A stretch of DNA of 40,409 nucleotides, taken from contig NZ_JAURVJ010000189.1 of NCBI RefSeq assembly GCF_030655615.1, forward strand, positions 1 to 40,409. The letters run 5' to 3'. Both the position numbers and the translations under genes were made by a program. The stretch is from Nocardioides sp. (GTDB taxonomy: Bacteria; Actinomycetota; Actinomycetes; Propionibacteriales; Nocardioidaceae). The notes beneath the pieces are model-generated. The model had not been told where the DNA came from and did not search any database. It was given only the letters and a program-made list of their open reading frames with translations. Below, piece after piece: positions 31,910 through 40,052 of the stretch (position 1 is the stretch's first letter; every line of letters starts with the position of its first letter).

Positions 31910-33646
31910 TTAGCCCCTGAGCTCGGGGAACATGTCGTCGCGGAACTCGCCGGACGCGACCTCGGCGGCCCGCGCCAGGTCGTCCTCCCGACCGCGGAGC
32001 TCGACGCGGCGGATCTTGCCCGAGATGGTCTTGGGCAGCTCACCGAACTCCAGCCGGCGCACCCGGAGGTAGGGCGGCAGGTGCTCACGCGCGTGCTTGA
32101 GGATCGCGTACGCCGTCTCACGGGTCGGCTCCCAGTCGGGCGCCACGACGACGTAGGCCTTGGGCACGGCCAGGCGCACGGCGTCCGGCGCGGGCACGAC
32201 GGCCGCTTCGGCGACGGCGGGGTGCTCGATCAGCACGGACTCGAGCTCGAACGGGCTGACCTTGTAGTCGGAGGCCTTGAAGACGTCGTCGGTGCGCCCG
32301 ACGTAGGTGATGTAGCCGTCCTCGTCGAGCGAGGCCACGTCGCCGGTGTGGTAGAGCCCGTCGGCCATCGCCTCGTCGGTGCGCTCGGCGTCGCCGTGGT
32401 AGCCGACCATCAGCGGGACCGGCCGGCGGGTGGGTCCGGTGAGGTCGAGGCAGATCTCGCCCTCGGCGCCGGCGCCCTCGACGCGGGCACCCGTGGCGGG
32501 GTCGACCAGCACGACCGGGACGCCCGGCAGCGGCCGTCCCATCGAGCCCGGCTTGACCGGCTGGCCGGGGGAGTTGCCGACGACCGCGGTCATCTCGGTC
32601 TGCCCGAACCCGTCGCGCAGCGTCAGCCCCCACCTGGCCCGCACCTGCGAGATCACCTCGGGGTTGAGCGGCTCGCCCGCCCCGATGACCTCGCGCAGCG
32701 AGCCGGGTCCCTCGGACAGGTCGGCCTTGATGAGCATCCGCCACACCGTGGGCGGCGCGCAGAACGTCGTGACGTCGCGCGAGCGGAGCTGCTCGAGCAG
32801 GGCGGGGGCGTCGAAGCGCGTGTAGTTGTAGAGGAAGACCGTCGCCTCGGCGATCCACGGCGCGAAGAAGCACGACCACGCGTGCTTGGCCCAGCCCGGC
32901 GACGAGATGTTGAGGTGCACGTCGCCCGGCCGCAGGCCGAGCCAGTACATCGTCGTCAGGTGGCCGACCGGGTAGGACACCTGCGTGTGCTCGACCAGCT
33001 TGGGCCGCGACGTCGTGCCCGAGGTGAAGTAGAGGAGCAGCCGGTCCTGGGGACCGGTGCCCGGGTGGGGGAGCGGACCGTCGTCGGCCGCCCCGCCCGC
33101 ACCGGTGGCCGTGCGCAGGTCGTCCCACCCGTCGGCCGGGCCGACCGAGATCCGCGTGTAGTCGCCCGGCACCTCCTCGAACTTGCCGACCTCGGCCGCG
33201 TTGGTGATGACGTGCCTCGCCTCGCCGCGCTCGACCCGGTCGCGCAGGTCGGCCGGACCCACGGCGGTCGTCGTCGGCATGACGACGGCGCCGAGCTTCA
33301 TCACCGCGAGCATCGACTCCCACAGCTCGACCTGGTTGCCGAGCATGACGATCACGGAGTCACCCCGGCCGACCCCGCGCTCGGCGAGCCAGCGGGCGAG
33401 CCGGTTGGAGCGCCGACGCATGTCGTCGTACGACGTCTCCGAGGTCGTGCCGTCCTCCTCGACGATGACCAGCGCGGGCCGGTCGCTGTCGAGCGCGACC
33501 CGGTCGAACCAGTCGACCGCCCAGCACCACAGCGGCCCGACGTCGGGGAAGCGGAACTCGGCGACCGCCCGGTCGCGGTCGGTGGACAGCTCGAGCAGCA
33601 GGTCGCGGGCGGCGCGGTAGGTCTCGTGGGGGTCGGGGGTGGTCAT
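31910..33646 (-). CDS. Acyl-CoA synthetase (AMP-forming)
   Basis: 578 residues, ATG with GAGGA upstream. It activates a carboxylic acid with ATP and CoA. The adenylate-forming family motifs are present: the P-loop YFTSGTTSRPKLVEH (about residues 205-219), GEPLNPEVI and DGFGQTEMT (A5), YHTGDVASLDEDGYITYVGR (A7/A8) and the catalytic Lys in LPKTISGKIRRVELR near the C-terminus. It most resembles acetyl-CoA-synthetase-like and medium-chain ligases. It is the last gene of the alcohol dehydrogenase operon (10-bp gap after the VWA gene). There it would convert the acid made from the alcohol via the aldehyde to its CoA ester. The chain length of the substrate is unknown. Confidence 0.9.
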   Translation of the reverse strand: MTTPDPHETYRAARDLLLELSTDRDRAVAEFRFPDVGPLWCWAVDWFDRVALDSDRPALVIVEEDGTTSETSYDDMRRRSNRLARWLAERGVGRGDSVIVMLGNQVELWESMLAVMKLGAVVMPTTTAVGPADLRDRVERGEARHVITNAAEVGKFEEVPGDYTRISVGPADGWDDLRTATGAGGAADDGPLPHPGTGPQDRLLLYFTSGTTSRPKLVEHTQVSYPVGHLTTMYWLGLRPGDVHLNISSPGWAKHAWSCFFAPWIAEATVFLYNYTRFDAPALLEQLRSRDVTTFCAPPTVWRMLIKADLSEGPGSLREVIGAGEPLNPEVISQVRARWGLTLRDGFGQTEMTAVVGNSPGQPVKPGSMGRPLPGVPVVLVDPATGARVEGAGAEGEICLDLTGPTRRPVPLMVGYHGDAERTDEAMADGLYHTGDVASLDEDGYITYVGRTDDVFKASDYKVSPFELESVLIEHPAVAEAAVVPAPDAVRLAVPKAYVVVAPDWEPTRETAYAILKHAREHLPPYLRVRRLEFGELPKTISGKIRRVELRGREDDLARAAEVASGEFRDDMFPELRG

Positions 33647-33656
33647 GGGGAGATCC

Positions 33657-34613
33657 TCACAGTCGGTCGTCGGCGATCAGTCGGTTCAGCGCCGCCGGTA
33701 CGTCGAGCACGGACCCGATCGCCGCGACGCGGGCCCCGCTGTCCCGGGCGAGCCGCTGGGCCTCGTCGTCGTCCTCGGCCGGGGCGAGGATCACCAGCTC
33801 GTCGATGCTCCGCGCCGCCGACGTCGCGTCGACCTCGTCGGTGACCCGGCAGTCCGAGAGCAGCAGCACCACGCGCCGTCGGGCGCGGGTGCTCGCCAGC
33901 TGCACCTGCGCCTCGCGCAGCGCCCCGGCGAGGCCGGTGGTGCCGTGGCCGCGCAGGGCGAGGATGCGCTCGATGGTCGCCGTCGGGCGCGCCGCCTCGG
34001 AGACCCGCTTGAGCCGCGTGGTCGTGGCGGCGAACGCGAGCACGGCGTGCTCCTCGGGGGCGTAGGTCAGGCAGGCCGCGCCGGCGACCGCGGCCGTGGT
34101 CAGCCGGGCCCCGTTCATCGAGCCGGAGTGGTCGATGACCAGGCAGAGCGCCAGCTCGGGCCGGCTCCACGCGACGGCGGTCATGTCCTCGAGCGACGGC
34201 ATCCGGGCCTCGGCCCGGGCGCCGACGATGGCGTCCATCGAGCGGTCGAGGTCGAGGTCGCCACCGCGGTGGGCCGGCACCGGACGGGGCTTGGCCACCC
34301 CCCGGTTGCGCGGGATGCCGCGCCGCGTCTGGTCGAGGATCAGCCGCGGCGCGAGCCGGCGTACCGCCGCCCGCAGCCGCTCGTCGGTGGCGTGCGACAT
34401 CTCGACGAGCAGGGTGAGCGTGTCGTCGGGGTCGCCGCGCAGCGCGTCGTCGAGCGCCTGGAGGTCGAGCTCGCCGACCTCGGGCGAGAGCTCGGCGAAC
34501 TTCGGGTTCTTGGCGAGGTCGGACCGGCCGGTCGTGCGCGGCGCCGACTTGCGCTGGCGCGACTGGGGTGTCGCCGGTGGAGGGGAGCCGCCCGCCCCGG
34601 GGGGCGGGCTCAG
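33657..34613 (-). CDS. VWA-domain protein, partner of the MoxR ATPase; probable CTG start
   Basis: 318 residues if read from CTG 34613; the first ATG (34400) would give 247. Between them the frame has no ATG, GTG or TTG. It still reads like protein (RSDLAKNPKFAELSPEVGEL then DLQALDDALRGDPDDTLTLL) with codons ending in G or C. The CTG overlaps the MoxR stop as CTGA, the same 4-bp coupling as ATGA/GTGA elsewhere here, and GGGGGA precedes it. The VWA domain (about 155-315) has the MIDAS motif D161-H-S-G-S165, then GHGTTGLAGAL and LLLSDCRVTDEVD. MoxR/VWA pairs act as metal-dependent chaperones that activate metallo- or cofactor enzymes. Here the likely client is the alcohol dehydrogenase of the same operon (inference). 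Confidence 0.82.
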   Translation of the reverse strand: MSPPPGAGGSPPPATPQSRQRKSAPRTTGRSDLAKNPKFAELSPEVGELDLQALDDALRGDPDDTLTLLVEMSHATDERLRAAVRRLAPRLILDQTRRGIPRNRGVAKPRPVPAHRGGDLDLDRSMDAIVGARAEARMPSLEDMTAVAWSRPELALCLVIDHSGSMNGARLTTAAVAGAACLTYAPEEHAVLAFAATTTRLKRVSEAARPTATIERILALRGHGTTGLAGALREAQVQLASTRARRRVVLLLSDCRVTDEVDATSAARSIDELVILAPAEDDDEAQRLARDSGARVAAIGSVLDVPAALNRLIADDRL

Positions 34614-35551
34614 GGTTCCCCCGGCGACCCCTCGCTGTCGGCCGGGTCGGCCGGGTCGGCCGGGTCGGGGGCGTCGGACGGCTCGGCACCGAACACGGCG
34701 ACGTAGAGCTCGGTCACGACCTGCTCCGGCGTCCGGTCGCAGCCGTCCTGCAGGCGGATCCGGCCGGACAGCGACGCCTTGGCGGCAGCAAGGCCGACGT
34801 GCCAGTCGTCGGTCGGTACGCCCCGCAGACGGGCGAGCTCGACGGACAGCCGCGCGATGTCGATGGCGCCGCGGACCGACGACCCGAACCGGATGTCCTC
34901 GTGGTCACGGGTGCTGCGGACGAGCTCGACGACCTGGGCCCGCCAGGCCAGGTCGATCTCGTCGGTCCGCAGCCCGACGATCGACTGCTCGGCCTCGGAG
35001 GTCTGGTAGTCCATCGAGATCCGGCAGGTGCGGTCGTAGAGCGCGCCGGAGACCCGGGCGGTGCCGACCGCGTCGAACGGGTTCATCGCCGCGACCAGGG
35101 CGAACCCAGGGGCTGCCGCGACCCGGCCGAGGCGGGGGACGGTGATCTCGAGCTCCGACATCGCGGTCAGCAGGACGTTGAGGGTCTCCTCCGGGATCCG
35201 GTTGAGCTCCTCGACGTAGAGCAGGCCGCCGGTGCGCAACGCCTCGAGCAGCGGGCCGTCCTCGAAGATCTCGGCGACGTAGCCCTTGGAGAGCACGAGC
35301 GCCGGGTCGAAGTGGCCGATGAGGCGGGCCGGGGTGAGCTCGGCGTTGCCCTCGACCATCACGAACGGGATGCGCCGGCCGGTCGCGACGCGGCGCAGCA
35401 GCGTCGACTTGCCGGTCCCGGGCGGCCCCTCCAGCAGCACGTGTGCGCCGCTGAGCAGGGCCGCCTCGAGGAGCTCCGCCTCGGCGGCCCGCTCGATGAC
35501 CTCCATGGGGCCGTCCTGCACGCCCGGCCCCATGGAGGACGTCTGTGTCAC
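34610..35551 (-). CDS. MoxR-family AAA+ ATPase
   Basis: 313 residues from the GTG at 35551 (a GGAG lies 9 nt upstream); an ATG at 35533 is the alternative, without such a site. The AAA+ core has Walker A GPPGTGKST (residues 42-50), Walker B GLLYVEELNRIPEETLN with Glu in the Asp position as is common for MoxR, sensor-1 FALVAAMNPFD and an Arg-rich sensor region (ALYDRTCRISMDY). The C-terminal helical lid follows, ending in a short acidic DPADPADPAD tail from 9-bp DNA repeats. It starts 20 bp after the alcohol dehydrogenase and overlaps the VWA gene, so all are one operon. The nearby frame that stays open up to 36289 is an overlap with the dehydrogenase gene, not coding. Confidence 0.9.
   Translation of the reverse strand: MTQTSSMGPGVQDGPMEVIERAAEAELLEAALLSGAHVLLEGPPGTGKSTLLRRVATGRRIPFVMVEGNAELTPARLIGHFDPALVLSKGYVAEIFEDGPLLEALRTGGLLYVEELNRIPEETLNVLLTAMSELEITVPRLGRVAAAPGFALVAAMNPFDAVGTARVSGALYDRTCRISMDYQTSEAEQSIVGLRTDEIDLAWRAQVVELVRSTRDHEDIRFGSSVRGAIDIARLSVELARLRGVPTDDWHVGLAAAKASLSGRIRLQDGCDRTPEQVVTELYVAVFGAEPSDAPDPADPADPADSEGSPGEP
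34637..34663. repeat. 9-bp tandem repeat inside the moxR-like gene
   Basis: GTCGGCCGG three times in a row, coding on the minus strand for Asp-Pro-Ala repeats in the C-terminal tail of the MoxR protein. Copy number may vary between strains. Confidence 0.7.
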
Positions 35552-35571
35552 CTGGTCGGTCTCCGTCGCCG

Positions 35572-36687
35572 TCAGTTGTGGCTGTGGACGACGACGCCGC
35601 GGACGTTCTTGCCGGCGAGCAGGTCGTCGTAGCCCTCGTTGACCTGGTCCAGCGTGTAGGTCCTGGTGATGATCTCGTCGAGCTTGATGTCGCCGCTCTG
35701 GTAGAGGCCGAGGATCCGCGGGATGTCGATAGTCGGGTTGCAGTCGCCGAACAGGCTGCCCTTCAGCGTCTTGCGGAAGAGGGTCATGATCGAGCCCGGG
35801 AGCTCGATGTTCTGCTCCTCGAGCTTGTTGAGGCCGGTCAGCACCACGACCCCGCCCTTGCCGATCGCGTTGAAGCCGCCTGCGACGATCTCGGAGGTCA
35901 TCAGGCCGGGGGTCAGGATGGCCGAGTCGGCCATCTGGCCGCGGGTCAGGTCGGTGATCGCCTCCATGGCCTCGTCGGTGCTGGCGAAGCTGTGCGTGGC
36001 GCCGAGCTCCATCGCCTTCTCTCGCTTGTTCTCCAACGGGTCGACGGCGATGATGTTCTTCGCCCCGGCCAGCCGGGCGCCCTGGACGGCGTTGATGCCG
36101 ATGCCACCGATGCCGACGACCACGACGGTCTCGCCGGGCTTGACCGCGGCGGTGTTGACCGCGGCGCCCCAGCCGGTGGGCACGCCGCAGCCGACGAGCA
36201 CGGCCTTCTCCAGCGGCAGGTCGTCGTCGACCTTGACGCACGAGTTCTGGTGGATGACGCCGTACTGGCTGAAGGTCCCGAGCATGCACATCGCGCCGTA
36301 GTCGCCGCGCGGGCCGGTGTTGGGGAAGCGCTCGCCGGGCAGGTAGCCCTCGAGGATCGTGGCACCCATGTCACAGATCGACTGGCGGCCGGTCGCGCAG
36401 TAGCGACAGCTGCCGCAGTTGGGGATGAACGAGCAGACGACGTGGTCGCCGACCTTGACCCGGCTCACGCCGGGGCCGACCTCCTGGATGATGCCCGCGC
36501 CCTCGTGGCCGAGGATCATCGGCAGCCGGGCCTCGAGGTCGCCGTGGGCGACGTGCACGTCGGAGTGGCACAGGCCGGCGTGGGTGTACTGGATCAGCAC
36601 CTCTCCCTCGCGGGGCTTGTCGAGCTCGAGCTCCTCGATCTCGATCGGCTTGCCGGCTTCGATGACGACTGCTGCCTGGGTCTTCAT
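35572..36687 (-). CDS. NDMA-dependent (mycofactocin-type) zinc alcohol dehydrogenase
   Basis: 371 residues, ATG with GAGGAG upstream. Zinc-dependent medium-chain dehydrogenase: catalytic-zinc residues C40 and H61-E62, structural-zinc residues C91, C94, C97 and C105, and the nucleotide motif VVVVGIGGIGINAVQGARLAG. The GDYGAMCMLGTFSQYGVIHQ and VLVGCGVPTGWG segments are those of the actinobacterial NDMA-dependent alcohol dehydrogenases. In these the NADH is not released and electrons leave through mycofactocin. The end of mftF lies 3.3 kb away in this window, which supports that reading. It is the first gene of a four-gene operon and has an operator-like palindrome upstream. Substrates are probably primary alcohols. 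Confidence 0.92.
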   Translation of the reverse strand: MKTQAAVVIEAGKPIEIEELELDKPREGEVLIQYTHAGLCHSDVHVAHGDLEARLPMILGHEGAGIIQEVGPGVSRVKVGDHVVCSFIPNCGSCRYCATGRQSICDMGATILEGYLPGERFPNTGPRGDYGAMCMLGTFSQYGVIHQNSCVKVDDDLPLEKAVLVGCGVPTGWGAAVNTAAVKPGETVVVVGIGGIGINAVQGARLAGAKNIIAVDPLENKREKAMELGATHSFASTDEAMEAITDLTRGQMADSAILTPGLMTSEIVAGGFNAIGKGGVVVLTGLNKLEEQNIELPGSIMTLFRKTLKGSLFGDCNPTIDIPRILGLYQSGDIKLDEIITRTYTLDQVNEGYDDLLAGKNVRGVVVHSHN

Positions 36688-36742
36688 GGTTCTCCTCTGG
36701 GCTCGTGGTCCCCCCACCGTGGCACGCGTCACACGAGCCGTC

Positions 36743-36759
36743 TGTTCAGGAACTGGACA
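36743..36759. promoter_or_regulatory. Operator between the alcohol dehydrogenase operon and its regulator
   Basis: TGTTCAG-GAA-CTGGACA: 6 of 7 arm positions pair, and one more pair (C/G) extends it on the outside. It lies in the 145-bp divergent region. A sister copy occurs before the aldehyde dehydrogenase gene. Confidence 0.7.
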
Positions 36760-36832
36760 GCCCGGGTCACCAGAGCGGGTGCATGATGGGTGTGACGGGG
36801 CCCACACGAGCGACCCCGGGAGGTGCACCCGC

Positions 36833-38479
36833 ATGCCGCGACCCGCGACGTCCTACGACGACCTCCCCGACGCGCGCCCCGACATCGCCGCCTCGTGGCG
36901 CCGGGCCAGCCTCGCCGGGGTCGACCGCACGGGGTCGTTCGAGCGACTGGTCCCCGGCGACATCGACCGCCACAGCTCGCTCCTGGTCGGGGCCGCACCC
37001 GTGCTGGAGCAGCTCGAGTCGAGCCTGGCCGGCACCGGCTACTCGACGATCCTGGGCGACCGCGAGTGCCGGATCGTGCGGCGCTGGTTCGACGACCCCA
37101 CCACCCGCGAGGGCTTCGACCTGCTCAACATCCGCGAGGGCGCGAGCATGCTCGAGGACACGATCGGCACCAACGGCCTCGGCACGGTCTTCGAGACCCG
37201 CCACCCGGTGGTCATCCACGGGCCCGAGCACTTCGCGGAGTCGCTGCGGCGGTTCAGCTGCTACGGACACCCGATCCGGCACCCGCTCACCCGCCGCATC
37301 GAGGGCGTCCTCGACATCTCGGCCGTCGTCGAGACCGCGAGCCCCCTGCTCCCGCCGCTCATCGCCCGCGCCGTCCACGACATCGAGCAGCGCCTCCTCG
37401 GTGGCAGCCGCATCTCGGAGAAGAGCCTGCTAGCGGCGTTCCAGGAGGCGTCGGGCCACAGCCGGCACGCCGTGCTCGCCATCGGCGAGAGCATCGTGAT
37501 GTGCAACCAGGCGGCCTCCGACCTGCTCAGCTCCTCCGACATCGCGCTGCTCCGGGTGCTGGCCGAGGACCCGCCGGGAGCCGGCGAGAGCGCGCTCCGG
37601 GTGACCCTCGAGACCGGGCGCCCCGCCGACGTCACCGTCACCCGCGTGCCCGGCGCGCGGCGCGGCGTCCTGCTGCAGGTCGCCGAGCGAGCGACCGGCC
37701 CGCACCTGACCCCGACCACGATCCCCACGACCGTCCCTCTCCGGGCGCCGGCCCCCACCCTCGTCTCCGGGCCCCCCGGGACCGGTCGCTCGACGCGGGC
37801 CCGCGAGCTCGCCGTGCTGCCCGCCAAGGTGATGCGGGCCGCGACCGCCCTCCTCGAGGGCGAGGCCGCGTGGGCCCAGGAGCTCGAGCGTGCGATGAAG
37901 CGGTCGGGCGGATCGGTCGTCGTCGACGGCATCGACCTGCTGAGCGACGAGCTGCTCGACCTGGTGATCGAGCTGGTCGACCGGCGCACCCGTCCCCAGC
38001 TGGTCCTGACCTCCGGCCCCGTCGAGGGGCTGACCGGCCGCGCTGCGACGCTGGCGGCGACGGCCATCACCCGCGAGGTGATGCGGCCGCTGGCCTCGCG
38101 GCGTACCGAGATCCCCGACCTCGCCGTCTCGATGCTCGGCGCGGTGGCCGCGAGCGACTCGGTGCACCTGACGCCCGGAGCCCTGCACGCGTTGGCCGCC
38201 CACGACTGGCCGGGCAACCTGCGCGAGCTCAAGGCGGTCATCGCCCACGCTGCCGCGCTGCGCTCGTGCGGCGGCATCGCGCTGACCGACCTGCCGGAGC
38301 CCTACCGGGTGACCGGACCGGCCAAGCCGTTGGCCGGCCTCGACCGCGCCGAGCACGACGCGATCGTCGCGGCGCTCCGGGCCGCCGACGGCAACAAGGT
38401 GCAGGCGGCGCGCGACCTCGGGGTCTCGCGCACGACCCTCTACGCCCGCATCCGCCAGCTCCGCATCACCGGTTTCTGA
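36833..38479 (+). CDS. GAF/Fis-type transcriptional regulator with degenerate AAA+ domain
   Basis: 548 residues, ATG with GGGAGG upstream. An AcoR-like N-terminal region (SWRRASLAGVDR) with a GAF sensor (about residues 60-200; EDTIGTNGLGTVFETRHPVVIHG, FSCYGHPIRHP, GVLDISAVVETASP) is followed by a reduced AAA+ domain (about 305-480). The reduced domain keeps Walker A (SGPPGTGRS) and HDWPGNLRELKAVI but lacks the GAFTGA loop and a proper Walker B DE. The C-terminal Fis-like helix-turn-helix (about 505-545; KVQAARDLGVSRTTLYARIRQL) binds DNA. Without GAFTGA it cannot drive sigma-54, so it should act at ordinary promoters, as do its relatives in Actinobacteria. It sits between the alcohol and aldehyde dehydrogenase genes, each preceded by the same palindrome. 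Confidence 0.9.
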   Translation: MPRPATSYDDLPDARPDIAASWRRASLAGVDRTGSFERLVPGDIDRHSSLLVGAAPVLEQLESSLAGTGYSTILGDRECRIVRRWFDDPTTREGFDLLNIREGASMLEDTIGTNGLGTVFETRHPVVIHGPEHFAESLRRFSCYGHPIRHPLTRRIEGVLDISAVVETASPLLPPLIARAVHDIEQRLLGGSRISEKSLLAAFQEASGHSRHAVLAIGESIVMCNQAASDLLSSSDIALLRVLAEDPPGAGESALRVTLETGRPADVTVTRVPGARRGVLLQVAERATGPHLTPTTIPTTVPLRAPAPTLVSGPPGTGRSTRARELAVLPAKVMRAATALLEGEAAWAQELERAMKRSGGSVVVDGIDLLSDELLDLVIELVDRRTRPQLVLTSGPVEGLTGRAATLAATAITREVMRPLASRRTEIPDLAVSMLGAVAASDSVHLTPGALHALAAHDWPGNLRELKAVIAHAAALRSCGGIALTDLPEPYRVTGPAKPLAGLDRAEHDAIVAALRAADGNKVQAARDLGVSRTTLYARIRQLRITGF

Positions 38480-38493
38480 CGCCCGACCCCCGA

Positions 38494-38510
38494 CGTCCAG
38501 AAACTGAACA
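38494..38510. promoter_or_regulatory. Operator upstream of the aldehyde dehydrogenase gene
   Basis: CGTCCAG-AAA-CTGAACA; read on the minus strand it is TGTTCAG-TTT-CTGGACG, nearly identical to the site at 36743-36759. It ends 63 bp before the aldehyde dehydrogenase start. Confidence 0.7.
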
Positions 38511-38573
38511 CCTAGGCAGTGCGGCGAGGCGCACGCTGTGATTCCCGCCATTGCCTACGCACCAGGAGTGCAG

Positions 38574-40052
38574 ATGACCGTCATCGCCGACGTCGAGACC
38601 AACCTGGACCGGACCCGCTTCTTCATCAACGGTGAGTGGGTGGACCCGATCGGCTCCGAGACCCACCACGCCCTCGAGGCCGCCACCGGCGACGCGCTCG
38701 GCACCGCGTCGCTCGGCACCGACGCCGACATCGATCGCGCCGTCAAGGCCGCCCGCGAGGCCCTCGACCACGGCCCCTGGGGCCGCACGACGGCCGACGA
38801 GCGCGCCGCGCTCATGCACAAGTTCGCCGACGCCCTCGAGAAGCGTGCCGACGCGACCGCGACCCTGGTCAGCCGCGAGAACGGCATGCCGATCACCCTG
38901 TCCGGACCGTTCAACGGTGCCGCCCCCGCCGGCCTGCTCCGGATGTACGCCGAGCAGGTCAGGGCCATGGACCTCGAGGAGGTCCGGCCCAGCGCCCTGG
39001 GCTCGACCATCGTGCGCCGCGAGCCGGTCGGCGTCGTCGGCGCTATCGCGCCGTGGAACTACCCGCAGGTGCTCGCGATGATGAAGATCGCCCCCGCCCT
39101 CGCCGCCGGCTGCACCGTCGTCCTCAAGCCCTCGCCCGAGACCGCGCTCGACTCCTACGTGATGGGCGACGCCGCGCAGGAGGCGGGACTCCCGCCGGGT
39201 GTCCTCAACATCGTGCTGGCCGACCGCGGCGCCGGCGCCTCGCTGGTCTCGCACCCGCTCGTCGACAAGATCGCGTTCACCGGCTCGACCGAGACCGGCC
39301 GCATCATCGGCGCCGAGTGCGGCCGCCTGATCCGCCGGATGACCCTCGAGCTCGGCGGCAAGTCGGCCGCGATCTTCCTCGAGGACGGCGACATCGACAC
39401 CTTCCTCGGTGGCATCGGCGCGGCCTCCTTCATGAACAACTCGCAGACCTGCACGACGCAGTCGCGGATCCTCGCGCCGCGCTCGCGCTACGACGAGGTC
39501 GTCGACGCCCTGGCCGGCTGGACCGACAGCCAGACGATCGGCAACCCGCTCGACCCGGCGACCACGATCGGGCCGATGGCGAGCGAGAAGCACCTCGGCC
39601 GGGTGCTCGGCTTCATCGACGTGGCCAAGAACAGCAACGCGCGCCTCGTCTCCGGCGGTGGCCGCCCCACCGACCAGGACCGCGGCTGGTTCGTGCAGCC
39701 GACCGTCTTCGCCGACGTCGACAACGACGACCGCCTCGCCCGCGAGGAGGTCTTCGGTCCCGTCATGGCCGTCATCCCCTTCGACGACGACGCGGACGCC
39801 GTCCGGATCGCCAACGACAGCAACTACGGCCTCGGCGGCTCCGTCTGGAGCGCCGACGAGGAGCGTGCGCTCGGTGTCGCCCGCCAGGTGCGCACCGGCA
39901 CGATCGGGCTCAACTACTACAGCCTCGACCTCGGCGCGCCGTTCGGCGGGATGAAGGACTCCGGCGTCGGGCGCGAGCTCGGCCCCGAGGCCATCAACCC
40001 CTACCTCGAGTACAAGTCGATCTACGCCGGCGCCGACCGGCTCCGGGGCTGA
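38574..40052 (+). CDS. Aldehyde dehydrogenase (NAD(P)+)
   Basis: 492 residues, ATG with AGGAG upstream. It oxidises an aldehyde to the acid. The family motifs are complete: APWNYPQVLAMMKIAPALAAG, FTGSTETGR, general base E259 in LELGGKS, nucleophile C293 in NNSQTCTTQ, and EEVFGPVMAV. Within the module it would take the aldehyde made by the NDMA-type alcohol dehydrogenase, and the acyl-CoA synthetase would activate the product. It is preceded by an operator of the GAF/Fis regulator. The substrate is not defined by sequence; the regulon suggests short or medium alkanals. Its 3' end overlaps the end of mftF by 31 bp, tail to tail. Confidence 0.92.
   Translation: MTVIADVETNLDRTRFFINGEWVDPIGSETHHALEAATGDALGTASLGTDADIDRAVKAAREALDHGPWGRTTADERAALMHKFADALEKRADATATLVSRENGMPITLSGPFNGAAPAGLLRMYAEQVRAMDLEEVRPSALGSTIVRREPVGVVGAIAPWNYPQVLAMMKIAPALAAGCTVVLKPSPETALDSYVMGDAAQEAGLPPGVLNIVLADRGAGASLVSHPLVDKIAFTGSTETGRIIGAECGRLIRRMTLELGGKSAAIFLEDGDIDTFLGGIGAASFMNNSQTCTTQSRILAPRSRYDEVVDALAGWTDSQTIGNPLDPATTIGPMASEKHLGRVLGFIDVAKNSNARLVSGGGRPTDQDRGWFVQPTVFADVDNDDRLAREEVFGPVMAVIPFDDDADAVRIANDSNYGLGGSVWSADEERALGVARQVRTGTIGLNYYSLDLGAPFGGMKDSGVGRELGPEAINPYLEYKSIYAGADRLRG

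Noticed and set aside
34614..36289. Open frame upstream of the MoxR gene, 559 codons in all
   Set aside because: Its first part lies antisense-in-frame-shift to nothing of its own: it is a shifted reading of the alcohol dehydrogenase gene on the same strand, with low-complexity Arg/Ala/Gly composition typical of GC-rich shadows.
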